A stretch of DNA of 64,000 nt from UBA946 sp031550725 (GTDB lineage: Bacteria > Bacillota > Clostridia > Oscillospirales > Ruminococcaceae): the NCBI GenBank assembly GCA_031550725.1, contig JAVBOH010000013.1:1-64000 (forward strand). The letters run 5' to 3'. The translations under genes were made by a program, and so were the position numbers. Shown piece after piece: positions 15,657-24,097 of this stretch. How positions within the stretch are numbered: position 1 is the first letter of the stretch; the number at the start of each line of letters is the position of its first letter. The notes beneath the pieces were generated by a model. It did not search any database. It had not been told where the DNA came from and saw nothing but the letters and a program-made list of their open reading frames with translations.

Positions 15657-16199
15657 CTACAAAAGTTTAAAAAAATCATCAATATCCTTTATACCATTAT
15701 CAAGTACAGCTTTGTAAACATCCATACTTGTATGCATTTCTGAACCGTATTTACCAGCTTTAATTAATGAATCTTTAATTGAAAGTATTGTATCTCTACA
15801 AATTGGATTGACATTTATTTTTCTCATAACATCATCACAATATTGCTCAGCCAAAGTTATAGTTTCAATATCAAAAAACCATAAATCAAAATTCCAAAGC
15901 TCACCTGTGATATTAGTTTCAAAGCCATGAAACCATACTGTCTTTCCCTCGTCAGTAATTTCCTGTTTTGCTTCGTACCAAACTGGTTTGAATGTCTTTA
16001 TAATAAAATTGCTCAACTCGTACAACTTTTCAATTGACATATTTATATTAGTTATATCTATATCCAAGTCATTCCATGCCATTAAATTCACTCGATAACT
16101 ACCAATAATATGAGGTTCGCCATATGATTTCAATTCATTCCATAAACCCATTTCATAAAGAAATTTATCTGCTTGTTTCTTTCGTTCTTCATTATTCAT
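15657..16199 (-). CDS. Nucleotidyltransferase-like protein
   Basis: A 180-residue protein. HIIGSYRVNLMAWNDLDIDI (about residues 31-50) looks like the GSxx...DxD active-site strand of the nucleotidyltransferase fold, and NFDLWFFDIE may give a third acidic residue. Otherwise the sequence is unlike the classical LinB/ANT enzymes. ATG 16199 is chosen since GGAGG lies 6 bases upstream; ATG 16205 overlaps it. The family could adenylylate small molecules such as aminoglycosides or act as a toxin, but no substrate can be named. Confidence 0.6.
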   Translation of the reverse strand: MNNEERKKQADKFLYEMGLWNELKSYGEPHIIGSYRVNLMAWNDLDIDITNINMSIEKLYELSNFIIKTFKPVWYEAKQEITDEGKTVWFHGFETNITGELWNFDLWFFDIETITLAEQYCDDVMRKINVNPICRDTILSIKDSLIKAGKYGSEMHTSMDVYKAVLDNGIKDIDDFFKLL

Positions 16200-16240
16200 A
16201 ATCATCCTCCGTCAACATAAACCATATGCCACATAATATT

Positions 16241-16372
16241 TTATTCAGCACTATTACAATCAATCCAAATAAAATGCCTAATATCATTTGCTTTCTCCAC
16301 AACACCACCATTTGATAAAGCAACCTTAATGGAATATGTATTATGATTCTGAACAATAAGCAGCAATTTACC
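16241..16372 (-). pseudogene. Possible gene fragment
   Basis: A frame of 43 codons without a good start reads GKLLLIVQNHNTYSIKVALS then NGGVVEKANDIRHFIWIDCN. The composition is protein-like, better than the overlapping hydrophobic frame. It lies between the MazG-like and nucleotidyltransferase-like genes and may be the tail of a deleted gene. Its family is not recognised. Confidence 0.35.
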
Positions 16373-16691
16373 AACGCTCCATATTTTTATTATGCTTTTC
16401 TAAATAAATTTCCGAAATTTCATTTGGAGTAATATTGTAACAAAGCATGATGTCGTTAAAATACATCATAACATCGCACATTTCTTCAATAAAATGTTGT
16501 CTAACAATGTTATCATTAATGATTTTATCATCGCCGTTTTGTTTGATAACATCAGCAACTTCACCAGTTTCACCTATCATCCATAACAGCATATCTCGTC
16601 CCTTTTCTGGATATAATCCACCCCATTTATCTTTATATTTTTCTTGAAGTTTAATTTGCAACTTTTGCATTTCATCAAGTGATAAATTCAT
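16368..16691 (-). CDS. MazG-like nucleotide pyrophosphohydrolase
   Basis: A 107-residue all-helical protein. LLWMIGETGEVADVIKQNGD gives the ExxE metal site of the MazG/dUTPase-like superfamily, and HFIEEMCDVMMYFNDIMLCY gives the second EExxD site. Enzymes of this family hydrolyse (d)NTPs to monophosphates and clean nucleotide pools. It lies first in a short leftward row. Its promoter is not obvious; 16692-16916 contains only AT-rich spacer with no gene. Confidence 0.83.
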   Translation of the reverse strand: MNLSLDEMQKLQIKLQEKYKDKWGGLYPEKGRDMLLWMIGETGEVADVIKQNGDDKIINDNIVRQHFIEEMCDVMMYFNDIMLCYNITPNEISEIYLEKHNKNMERW

Positions 16692-16916
16692 TATTTTTGT
16701 CTTTACCTTTCAAAAGTTTATAAGTTCAGAAAATATTTCACGTAAAAAATTACGCTGAACAGGTACTATATCAATACTTCACTCCCAATCTAAATCAAGC
16801 ATTTTTTATCACGTCCAATTATTTTACTTTACATGGCACATATCGTTTTATCAATCATATCACAAATTTATTCAAAAAGCAACAAGTTATATTTTTTATG
16901 AAAGGAACAAACACCC

Positions 16917-17318
16917 ATGAAAACAGAAATCACCCAAACAGCACTCGACTTTACAAAGTGGATACACGACTTAGTCACACAAGACAGTTACATAATTCTC
17001 CACTACAAAGATTATCCCCAAGCAAAACAGCATGGTGACAAACTACTCGGTTACTACGACACACATTATATTTACATCATCCCTGACACCATGTTTAGAA
17101 TCGCAGATCGCTTTATGACAGAACATAATACAGACATCAAAGGTTTAACATTTGATTTATGGCGTGCAGACTTTATCAAAATGGAATATGACGGAGATAA
17201 ATATCGTTATCGCCATCAGAAACGAATTGGCTTGACTAAGAAACGTTTCTTCATGTTCAAGCACGATATATTTTTCAGCAAAGAAGAATGCATTAAGCTA
17301 CTCCCATATCACTTTTAA
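16917..17318 (+). CDS. Hypothetical protein
   Basis: A 133-residue soluble protein rich in aromatic and basic residues, for example YDTHYIYIIPDTMFRIADRF and YRYRHQKRIGLTKKRFFMFK. No signal peptide or membrane segment. AAAGGAAC lies 11 bases before ATG 16917. I recognise no family. It is the last gene before the recombinase end of the mobile element and faces it convergently. Confidence 0.6.
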   Translation: MKTEITQTALDFTKWIHDLVTQDSYIILHYKDYPQAKQHGDKLLGYYDTHYIYIIPDTMFRIADRFMTEHNTDIKGLTFDLWRADFIKMEYDGDKYRYRHQKRIGLTKKRFFMFKHDIFFSKEECIKLLPYHF

Positions 17319-17342
17319 CAGAGTGTGGATACATACTACGAA

Positions 17343-17366
17343 AAGCTGTGGCTTCAGTCACAGCTT
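17343..17366 (+). terminator. Hairpin after the hypothetical gene
   Basis: AAGCTGTG pairs with CACAGCTT around an 8-base loop, 25 bases past the stop. The T-run is weak on this strand. Confidence 0.5.
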
Positions 17367-17399
17367 AAAATGGGGTTGAGGTAATGGTAGCAAGCCATA

Positions 17400-17419
17400 G
17401 AATTTGTACGTACAAATTC
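17400..17419. other. Perfect 20 bp palindrome, candidate attachment-site region
   Basis: GAATTTGTACGTACAAATTC is its own reverse complement. It lies 44 bases beyond the 3' end of the serine recombinase gene, where the element boundary would be expected. Whether it is the crossover site or a regulatory site cannot be decided without the other end of the element. Confidence 0.4.
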
Positions 17420-17437
17420 GCCATGTTAAGTGTTCTC

Positions 17438-17462
17438 TGCGAACAAATCTTTAAAGTTCGCA
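17438..17462 (-). terminator. Hairpin at the recombinase stop
   Basis: TGCGAAC and GTTCGCA flank an 11-base loop directly after the recombinase stop codon. It may end the recombinase transcript. Confidence 0.45.
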
Positions 17463-19064
17463 TTAATTAAGTTTTCCGATATGATTAAAGTGAATATCCA
17501 CTTGTTGAGTTCTTGTTCCATCGTCACTTTTTATTAACTGATGAACGACTATTTTGTCGATGAACTCTACAATTATCTCAGGAGTGAGTGATTCAATATC
17601 GGTATACCGTTTTGCAATAGCAATGAATCTGTCAATGTTTTTATAATTGGTGTTCAGTTCATTGAGTTGAAATGTTATGTCACTAAGATTTTTCTTCAAC
17701 TCTTTTTGTTCAATCTCATAACCTGTTGATAGTAAAAGAAAACGTTCATTCGGTATTGTTCCAAATACTGATTGCTCAAAAAGATTTTTAATCACTACAT
17801 CAATCTCAGCAATCCTATTTTCACATTTTTGCTTATCCTTTTTTAAATTACTGGAGTTAAGACTGCTACTTTTATCGGCACTTTTTGATAAAGTTTCAAC
17901 CAATAATTCAAAATTATTTTGAGCAAGGTTTGAGATAAATTTAAGTTCATTTTGAAGAATTGACATAACACTTTTTTGTAGTATTCTATGTGATTGACAT
18001 AAGTCAGGCGACCTCTTGTAACCCCCACACATATAAGCATTCGAGTTAGGATAATTCGCATATCTTGTAAGATAGAGTCTTTTACCACAATCTGCACAGA
18101 ATATTAAACCACCTAAAGGGTCAAGTGTTCTCTCGTTATTGGTTTTCTTCCTAGCACCAATTAATTTTTGAACAATTTCAAATGTTTCACGGCTTATAAT
18201 TGGTTCATGCGTGTCAGTAAAAATAACATAATCACTTACATCATTTTGAATTTGACGTTTCGACTTGTAAGACGGTTTCGATGTCTTAAAACTCACTGTA
18301 TCACCTATATATTCTTGCCGTTGAAGAAGTGTCGAAACTGTAGTTGATGACCAAAGAAATTCAAGAGATGGATTTCTCCATGTTTGATATTTACCCTCTG
18401 CTTTTGCATATTCAACTGGTGTAGGAATTTTGTTATCAAATAGATATTTTGCAATGCTTTTAATTCCTTTTCCCTCAATATACAGCCGATAAATCATTTT
18501 AATAATCTCAGCAGCAGGTTCATCAATAACCCAATCTTGATTATCTTTTCCTGCCCTATATCCATACACAGCTCTGTTTAAATGTTGTCCTGAATTACCC
18601 TTGTTGTGAATTGAGGATTTTATCTTTTTAGAAATATCTTTAGCATACCACTCATTAATAATATTTCTAAATGGAACGAAGTCATCAGTTTCTTTTGAAC
18701 TGTCGACACCATCATTTATCGCAACAAATCTTATTCCTTTTTCGGGGAAGAACACCTCAGTATAATATCCGACTTCAAGATAATTCCGTCCAAATCGTGA
18801 CATATCTTTTACAAGTATGTTAGAAACATTATTTTCTTCACACTCTGCTATCATCTTCATGAAGTCGGGACGTTTGAAGTTTGTCCCACTGAAACCATCA
18901 TCAATATAGAATTGGCAGTTTGTCATTCCGTTATCATCAGCATATTTTTGTAAAATTCTTCTTTGGGTAGTGATACTATTACTTTCTCCCTCAATGTCAT
19001 CATCACGTGATAAGCGACAGTAGAGTGCTGTTATCTGCTTAGAATAGTTGTTTGGCTTTTGCAT
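17463..19064 (-). CDS. Large serine recombinase, TnpX type
   Basis: A 533-residue protein. The resolvase domain has the catalytic Ser in ALYCRLSRDDDIEGESNSI (about residues 13-31) and VKDMSRFGRNYLEVGYY. A recombinase domain follows (YGYRAGKDNQDWVIDEPAAE). A zinc ribbon, FCADCGKRLYLTRYANYP then CGGYKRSPDLC, starts near 320, and the end is a coiled-coil. Size and order are as in Tn4451/Tn5397 TnpX, which excises and inserts elements through a circular form using no other enzyme. AATGGAGGA precedes ATG 19064. It is next to a TnpW-like gene. Confidence 0.93.
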   Translation of the reverse strand: MQKPNNYSKQITALYCRLSRDDDIEGESNSITTQRRILQKYADDNGMTNCQFYIDDGFSGTNFKRPDFMKMIAECEENNVSNILVKDMSRFGRNYLEVGYYTEVFFPEKGIRFVAINDGVDSSKETDDFVPFRNIINEWYAKDISKKIKSSIHNKGNSGQHLNRAVYGYRAGKDNQDWVIDEPAAEIIKMIYRLYIEGKGIKSIAKYLFDNKIPTPVEYAKAEGKYQTWRNPSLEFLWSSTTVSTLLQRQEYIGDTVSFKTSKPSYKSKRQIQNDVSDYVIFTDTHEPIISRETFEIVQKLIGARKKTNNERTLDPLGGLIFCADCGKRLYLTRYANYPNSNAYMCGGYKRSPDLCQSHRILQKSVMSILQNELKFISNLAQNNFELLVETLSKSADKSSSLNSSNLKKDKQKCENRIAEIDVVIKNLFEQSVFGTIPNERFLLLSTGYEIEQKELKKNLSDITFQLNELNTNYKNIDRFIAIAKRYTDIESLTPEIIVEFIDKIVVHQLIKSDDGTRTQQVDIHFNHIGKLN

Positions 19065-19151
19065 TTAATAATCCTCCATTTTGCAGCCAACAACTCAAAT
19101 ATTGTACTATACATTATAGCACAAAATCCGATTGAAAGCAGCCATTAAAAG

Positions 19152-19322
19152 TTAATTTTTTGTTTCAAGGTCACCTGAAATAACATTAATCAACTTATCA
19201 ACTATTCGAGGGGAGTTTTCTTCTTTTCCTATAGACCTAACATTAAAAACTGTTCCGTTAAGTTCATATGTATTTTGCTTCACATTGATACATTCATTGC
19301 TATTGTTATTTTGTTTTTTCAT
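19152..19322 (-). CDS. TnpW-like small transposon protein
   Basis: A 56-residue protein: MKKQNNNSNECINVKQNTYE then LNGTVFNVRSIGKEENSPR and IVDKLINVISGDLE. The pattern 'polar N-terminus, Y-x-[IL]-x-x-T-x-[FY]-x-V, then a Lys/Arg- and Ile-rich helix' fits TnpW proteins found beside tnpX in Tn4451-like elements. It is a very short gene but has a good TAGGAGGA site 9 bases upstream. It lies 87 bases upstream of the recombinase and is likely cotranscribed. Its function is unknown. Confidence 0.68.
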   Translation of the reverse strand: MKKQNNNSNECINVKQNTYELNGTVFNVRSIGKEENSPRIVDKLINVISGDLETKN

Positions 19323-19339
19323 TTTGATAATCCTCCTAA

Positions 19340-19850
19340 AATATATTTTAGAATTGACAGGTTGTCAGTTTGTCAAACCGACTTCATAATTTGCAATGAG
19401 GTTATACAAATTCATTCCCATGCTTGTGGGTGTGCCGAACAATGCTGTGAAGCGTTCAATTCGGAAGTATCATTATCAGAAATTTTAGAGTGAATTGTTA
19501 TTGACTGTAACAACTTTGCTCTTTTTTTATTGTGCCTGTCAGTAATGTATGTAACTGATTGATTAATGAATAAAGTGGGATAAAAACGTCATGGCAGACT
19601 CTAAAATTTCATTTCGTTGACCTGTAAATTCTTATTCAGTTTTCAAGATACCAGTAAATATTCTATATTTGTCAGAGCAACAAGCGAATTAAATAATTCT
19701 GCAAAATTCTTTAAACAATCGAATTCATTTTGCTCCTCACAATTATAAGTGAAAAAATCAAGGTTTTGGCAACCAAAATCAGCAAATTATTTTTGATATG
19801 CAATAAGTTTTGTAACATTGCACAATTCAGCGAAATGAATCATAGTGATA
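19340..19850. other. Gene-poor spacer between TnpW and sigma-like gene
   Basis: About 510 bases without a gene I can support. Short minus-strand frames of 20-60 codons exist but have no convincing Shine-Dalgarno or family match. The stretch contains many scattered short inverted repeats, for example TTAGAGT near 19484 and ACTCTAA near 19597, which lie over 100 bases apart. Confidence 0.5.
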
Positions 19851-19852
19851 TT

Positions 19853-20288
19853 TCATAAATCGTCTTTCATATCCATTCGCAATTTCTCTAATATCTTTAC
19901 CAACCTTTTCTGAAAAGCTTGGTGAGATATTCCAAACTTCTTTGCAGCAGCTCTATATGATTTTTTTTCATCGCCAAAGAATAGTTCATTGATGATTTCT
20001 TTCTCATCATCGGAGAGTTTTTTTAAACTTTTCCTGAGGGCGATAATTAAATGAGCTGTTTCAGACACTTGCTCAACGTTGACGTCAGAATGAATATTTT
20101 GAATAAATTCGTCTGTAACAAACTTATTTAAGTAATCATTGTCGAGTTGTTGCAAATAGTTCTGCCGATTTCTGTGTCGCCAATACTCTTGATAGATTTC
20201 CTGTTCAACTTGAACGACCTTTCCACTTTCTAATTTGAGATACCTCAAGTTGTTAGTGGATTTTTTTTTTGTTCGTGTTCTTCATCAT
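19853..20288 (-). CDS. Sigma-70 region-4-like regulator, start separated by an A10 frameshift
   Basis: The main frame (20248 leftward, 131 residues) starts RYLKLESGKVVQVEQEIYQE and ends with a sigma region 4: LRKSLKKLSDDEKEIINELF and SYRAAAKKFGISHQAFQKRL. The only good ribosome site (AGGAGG, 20296-20301) serves ATG 20288/20285, which runs MKNTNKKK and then meets a run of ten A (minus strand). With nine A the two parts join as MKNTNKKKSTNNLRYLKLE; with ten, translation stops after 11 codons. Either transcriptional slippage or a sequence error is involved. Similar small sigma-like proteins regulate transfer genes on Firmicute conjugative elements. Confidence 0.75.
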
Positions 20289-20301
20289 AAAAGAACCTCC
20301 T

Positions 20302-20650
20302 GTTAATCATTATTATCTGTCTACTTTTAAGCAAGGACAGATAATATAATTTTAACAGAAATGCTATATCTATTGTACCCTTTTCACAAGATTTTGTAAA
20401 TATATTACAGCAATTTGCTTAAATACTGTAACCATTTTGTAACATATGAAATACGATAATTCGACCTATGGCAGAATATACCAACCAACTTGAGATTTTT
20501 GGTTTATAATTTGGTTATTTAACAAACTTTTCATTGAGCTTCATTTATTTTTGAAATAAGGTTGCCAAACCACTAAAAAATTCACTATATTATATAAGGG
20601 GAGATTTTTTCCAAAGCGATATGAGGTAAAACTTCAAGAATATTTTCTTT
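20302..20650. other. Non-coding region before the probable oriT
   Basis: AT-rich spacer with no gene seen. It should hold the divergent promoters of the sigma-like gene and of mobC. Confidence 0.4.
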
Positions 20651-20870
20651 ATTCTATGCATAATCAGTTGGTTGCAAACCAGTTGCAAGAGGTTGCAAAC
20701 TAGCTTAAAAAAGTAGAGAAGTAGAAAAGTAGAGAAGTAGAAAAAGTAGGATAGCAAGCACCGACAGTGTATATACACTGTCCAAAAATTCAATATTCTT
20801 CGTACCGAATAATTTTCATTTTTGATTTTTGGGAATTCCCAAACCCTTAATTTATTTTTTGAAAGGTAGA
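20650..20870 (+). other. Candidate oriT with direct repeats and palindrome
   Basis: Upstream of mobC there are three GTTGCAA(A) repeats (20671-20701), five copies of an AAGTAGA-type heptamer (about 20708-20748), and the perfect palindrome GACAGTGTATATACACTGTC at 20763-20782. Iterated boxes plus an inverted repeat directly before MobC and relaxase genes are the usual form of a transfer origin. The nick site is not identified. Confidence 0.6.
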
Positions 20871-20878
20871 TTGAAAAT

Positions 20879-21253
20879 ATGAGTAAAAATGAAGTAAACA
20901 GATATAGAAATGAGAACATTTTTTTTAAGGTAACCGAAGCAGAAAAGTCATTTATCTTGGATAAAATGAATGCTATCGGAATGTCAAACATGGGTAAATT
21001 TTTAACTACAATGGCGATTAGAGGCGAGTGCAAAGTATATGACAGTAAAGAGCTATTGCATGAAATGAGAGCAAATAATTATTATGTTGGTTCTATCTCA
21101 AAAAGTGTAAATCAAATTGCAAAGTTGGCAAATGCGACTGGATATTTGTATCAAGATGATTTAGATGCTATTCGTTCTCAATTAGATGAAATTATGAAGA
21201 AGCAAACTGTAATAACAGAAACATTCATTAAGATTAAAAAGGAGTTTGATTAG
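20879..21253 (+). CDS. mobC: MobC-type mobilization protein
   Basis: A 124-residue protein. RYRNENIFFKVTEAEKSFIL is a ribbon-helix-helix type start, and the C-terminal SISKSVNQIAKLANATGYLY then DDLDAIRSQLDEIMKK is the MobC/relaxosome accessory signature. Such proteins bind oriT next to the relaxase and open the nick region. GAAAGG lies 11 bases before ATG 20879. Its stop is 2 bases before the relaxase start, so the two genes are translationally coupled. Confidence 0.85.
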   Translation: MSKNEVNRYRNENIFFKVTEAEKSFILDKMNAIGMSNMGKFLTTMAIRGECKVYDSKELLHEMRANNYYVGSISKSVNQIAKLANATGYLYQDDLDAIRSQLDEIMKKQTVITETFIKIKKEFD

Positions 21254-21255
21254 AT

Positions 21256-22617
21256 ATGGCAATTACGAATATTCATGAAATAACAAGCACAGTTGATAAG
21301 GCTATTGATTATATATGCGACCCTCAAAAAACTGATAACAAGTTATTAGTTTCCTCCTTTGCTTGTACAGAATTTGTTGCTCATCTTGAATTTGAATTAA
21401 CAAGATTGCATATGGAATCTAATACAAAAAATCTTGCAAGACACATCATTCAATCGTTCTCACCTGATGAAACAAATCCTGATGAAGCTCATCAAATTGG
21501 TATACGTCTTGCTGATGAATTATTGAATGGTCAATATGAGTATGTTATAGCTACACACATAGAGAAAGGGCATATCCATAATCATATAATCGTGAATGAA
21601 ACCAATTTTGTTAATGGGAAATCTTTTGGTACTGAACATGACAAAGGTAAACTCAGAGCGTGGAAAGCAATAAGAGATATTAACGATGAGTTGTGCAAGG
21701 AATATAATTTGTCCACCATAAAAAATGCAGAGCGTGGCAGAGGTAAAAGCCACTTTGAATGGGAGCAATCCAACGCAAACATGAGTTGGAAAGACAAGTT
21801 AAAAGACGCTATTGATTATAGCATAATTGATGCAACTAGCTATGATGATTTCCTTAAAAGAATGGTAGAGTGTGGGTATGAATATAAGCAGAATGGTGAT
21901 ACACTTTCATTTCGTGCGAAAGGTCAAGAAAGGTTCACTCGCTGCCGTAGAAAGACACTAGGTTGGTATTATGAACCTGCACAGCTTAATGCAAGAATTG
22001 AACGTTCTGTACGCAAAAAAAATGCACCTGTACAATACCAAAATGGCATAGTACAAGTGCAAAAAACTGATGATAATATTGGTTTGCAAAATTGGGCAAC
22101 GCTTAAAAATATGCAGGAAGCTTCAAAGGCAATTAACATACTATCTGAGAATGGTTGGACTTCAAAAGAAGATATAAAAGAGAAGATTTTTGAAAGCCAA
22201 GAAAGTCGTTTCGCTTTAAATAAAGAGATAAAAGATATTGAAAAGAAGATTTCAGATAAGTCAATTAATCTGAAAAATATCAACAATTATTGGAGGATAA
22301 AACCTATTAATGATAAATTTAAAAAGTCGTTTAACAAAGATAAATTCTATCGTGAGAATGAGAGTGACCTGCGTTTGTATAGCAGTATTAAAGCAGAATT
22401 AAAAGTTGCTTTCCCGAACAATCAGCTGCCTAAAGTATCAAAAATTGAGGGAGAAATTGCTGAATTAAATAAAACATATTCCGACTTGTTGGAACGTCAC
22501 AAAGATATTATGGCAAACCTAGACAAGCTTGAAAAAGCAAGAAGTACATTCGATACTTATATGGAAATGGAAGTTGAAAAATCAACTAAGAAGAAAGCTC
22601 CCGATGAACTTGAATAA
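21256..22617 (+). CDS. Relaxase/mobilization nuclease (MobP/VirD2-like)
   Basis: A 453-residue protein. The N-terminal 250 residues are the relaxase domain: a substrate-binding start (AITNIHEITSTVDKAIDYI), LARHIIQSFSPDETNPDEAH, and the metal-binding triad in HIEKGHIHNHIIVNETNFVN (HIHNHI at about residues 104-109). The catalytic Tyr is probably Y18 in DYI. The C-terminal 200 residues are coiled-coil (DIEKKISDKSINLKNINNYW). It nicks oriT and pilots the strand during transfer. It is coupled to mobC. Confidence 0.92.
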   Translation: MAITNIHEITSTVDKAIDYICDPQKTDNKLLVSSFACTEFVAHLEFELTRLHMESNTKNLARHIIQSFSPDETNPDEAHQIGIRLADELLNGQYEYVIATHIEKGHIHNHIIVNETNFVNGKSFGTEHDKGKLRAWKAIRDINDELCKEYNLSTIKNAERGRGKSHFEWEQSNANMSWKDKLKDAIDYSIIDATSYDDFLKRMVECGYEYKQNGDTLSFRAKGQERFTRCRRKTLGWYYEPAQLNARIERSVRKKNAPVQYQNGIVQVQKTDDNIGLQNWATLKNMQEASKAINILSENGWTSKEDIKEKIFESQESRFALNKEIKDIEKKISDKSINLKNINNYWRIKPINDKFKKSFNKDKFYRENESDLRLYSSIKAELKVAFPNNQLPKVSKIEGEIAELNKTYSDLLERHKDIMANLDKLEKARSTFDTYMEMEVEKSTKKKAPDELE

Positions 22618-22628
22618 TATTAGGTATT

Positions 22629-22865
22629 CTATTCGTTTGTATCAAAATTAATAGGAATTTCTTCATCAGTTGCTCGACTTTTTAAAGTCACGGAAATGTC
22701 ATAGTCAAGTAAATCAGCCAATTTAATTATATCACCCAACTTATGATTTACCTTCAACATTTTATTGATATTTTGTCGGCTGCAGTTTAAAAAATCTGCT
22801 AAATCAATTTGGTTTAAGTACTTATTTTCAAGCATATCTTTTATAAATTCTCCTGTATCAATCAT
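22629..22865 (-). CDS. Small XRE-type HTH regulator
   Basis: A 78-residue protein that is nearly all helix-turn-helix: KDMLENKYLNQIDLADFLNC then SRQNINKMLK. A short tail VTLKSRATDEEIPIN follows. AAGGAG lies 8 bases upstream. Its own promoter (22893-22921, minus) contains the box TAGGCTAAAAAGGTTGACA, which recurs in the divergent promoter at 22984 and again at 31404. It probably represses itself and those operons. It resembles the protein at 31023-31265 in size and in the C-terminal YDISVTLKSRATDE versus YDLILTATDRSSDE. Confidence 0.75.
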   Translation of the reverse strand: MIDTGEFIKDMLENKYLNQIDLADFLNCSRQNINKMLKVNHKLGDIIKLADLLDYDISVTLKSRATDEEIPINFDTNE

Positions 22866-22892
22866 ATTTAATTCTCCTTTGTTTTTGATTTT

Positions 22893-22939
22893 ATATTAAC
22901 ACGAATATGAATTTTTGTCAACCTTTTTAGGCTACCCAA
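22893..22939 (-). promoter_or_regulatory. Promoter and operator box of the small XRE gene
   Basis: On the minus strand GTAGCCTAAAAAGGTTGACA leads into TTGACA (22916-22921) - 17 - TAATAT (22893-22898). The box overlaps the -35, as expected for a repressor site. Confidence 0.68.
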
Positions 22940-22982
22940 TTTTTATATTTAAAATAATGCGATGAAAAATATTTTTAACAAG

Positions 22983-23025
22983 GTAGGCTAAAAAGGTTGA
23001 CAAAATCAATTTAGTGTGTTATAGT
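22983..23025 (+). promoter_or_regulatory. Promoter and operator box of the DnaC-ParA operon
   Basis: GTAGGCTAAAAAGGTTGACA is followed by a 17-base spacer and TATAGT (23020-23025). The same box and spacing recur at 31404-31448. Confidence 0.75.
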
Positions 23026-23102
23026 ATTAACATAGTATTTCTAAATAGAAAATATAAAATATACAAAAAGCTATATTGAAATTGATAAGGAGAATGAAAA
23101 AT

Positions 23103-24080
23103 ATGAACATCATTGATTTAGCACCAACCAATATTAAACAGTTTCGTGATGAGAAAATGAGAGCGTGGATACAACGAACCGATGAACTTTTAAAAACACA
23201 TCCTGAATTTAATATTATTCAAAAGAATTTTATAAATACAATGCTTTCTTTCATGAATCAATCGAACAAAAAAAGTATTGAGGATATCGAAAAGACAGTA
23301 GGTGAAATGGTAGCAAAACGTACAGTTGAAGAAGAAGCTTTATTGAAAAAATACGGTTATCCAACAAATTATTTAGAACGAGATTATTTTTGTGAAATTT
23401 GTAAGGACTCTGGAGAGTTGTGTGAATGTATCAATAATGAACGAAAGAAGCTTTTTTTACAGGAATTACAAAATTCTTCTGCTTTAACTTTGAATAGTTG
23501 TTTTGAAACAATAAATCTTGATTATTACAAAGAATATAAACCACATATGCAAAATGTTTATGATTATTGCAAACATTATGCTGATAACTTCGATTTGAAT
23601 GCAAGGAATTTGATAATGCGAGGGAAACCCGGATTAGGTAAATCACATCTATCATTGTCTATCGCCAAGAAAGTTATTGAAAAAGGAAATTCTGTAATGT
23701 TTCGTTCAGCACCTGAGATGTTCGCAATGCTATCTAGAGAACATTTTAGTGATGGAACAAAAGAATTTGGATTTTTTAAGAAAAATATTGAGATTAAGAT
23801 TCTTAATAGTTCAGATGATTTGAACGACATACTTAATGCTGTCGATTTATTGATTATAGATGACTTCGGTGTTGAAGTCGAGAATAAATACTATATCTCG
23901 GCATTACATATGATTGTTGAAAATAGATTGAATTTGAGAAAACCTACAATTATTAATACGAACTTAACGGAGGTTCAGATGACTAAAAGATATGGTGAAC
24001 GTATTACCTCACGCTTTTATGAATATTACACGCTGAATTTCTTTGGCGAAGACATTCGCAAACAAAAAAATGCCTTATAA
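23103..24080 (+). CDS. DnaC/IstB-like ATPase
   Basis: A 325-residue AAA+ ATPase. A small zinc-binding part, CEICKDSGELCEC, lies near residue 98. Walker A is RGKPGLGKSHLSLSIA (about 172-187), Walker B is VDLLIIDDFGVE (about 247-258), and RYGERITSRFYEY near the C-terminus holds the arginine finger. Proteins of this type load replicative helicase or assist element replication. ATG 23103 is chosen because AAGGAG is 10 bases upstream. It is the first gene of a long rightward operon whose promoter carries the shared XRE box. Confidence 0.87.
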   Translation: MNIIDLAPTNIKQFRDEKMRAWIQRTDELLKTHPEFNIIQKNFINTMLSFMNQSNKKSIEDIEKTVGEMVAKRTVEEEALLKKYGYPTNYLERDYFCEICKDSGELCECINNERKKLFLQELQNSSALTLNSCFETINLDYYKEYKPHMQNVYDYCKHYADNFDLNARNLIMRGKPGLGKSHLSLSIAKKVIEKGNSVMFRSAPEMFAMLSREHFSDGTKEFGFFKKNIEIKILNSSDDLNDILNAVDLLIIDDFGVEVENKYYISALHMIVENRLNLRKPTIINTNLTEVQMTKRYGERITSRFYEYYTLNFFGEDIRKQKNAL

Positions 24081-24097
24081 TGAAAGGAAAATGAAAA

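Noticed and set aside
16192..16374. Hydrophobic 60-residue minus-strand frame starting MVNCCLLFRIIIHIPL
   Set aside because: It overlaps both neighbours, has no ribosome site, and another frame over the same bases looks more like a real protein fragment.
19340..19850. Minus-strand frames of 30-60 codons, for example one ending SKISDNDTSELNASQHC
   Set aside because: Protein-like in parts, but no Shine-Dalgarno or start codon in a fitting place and competing frames are equally open. Left as non-coding.
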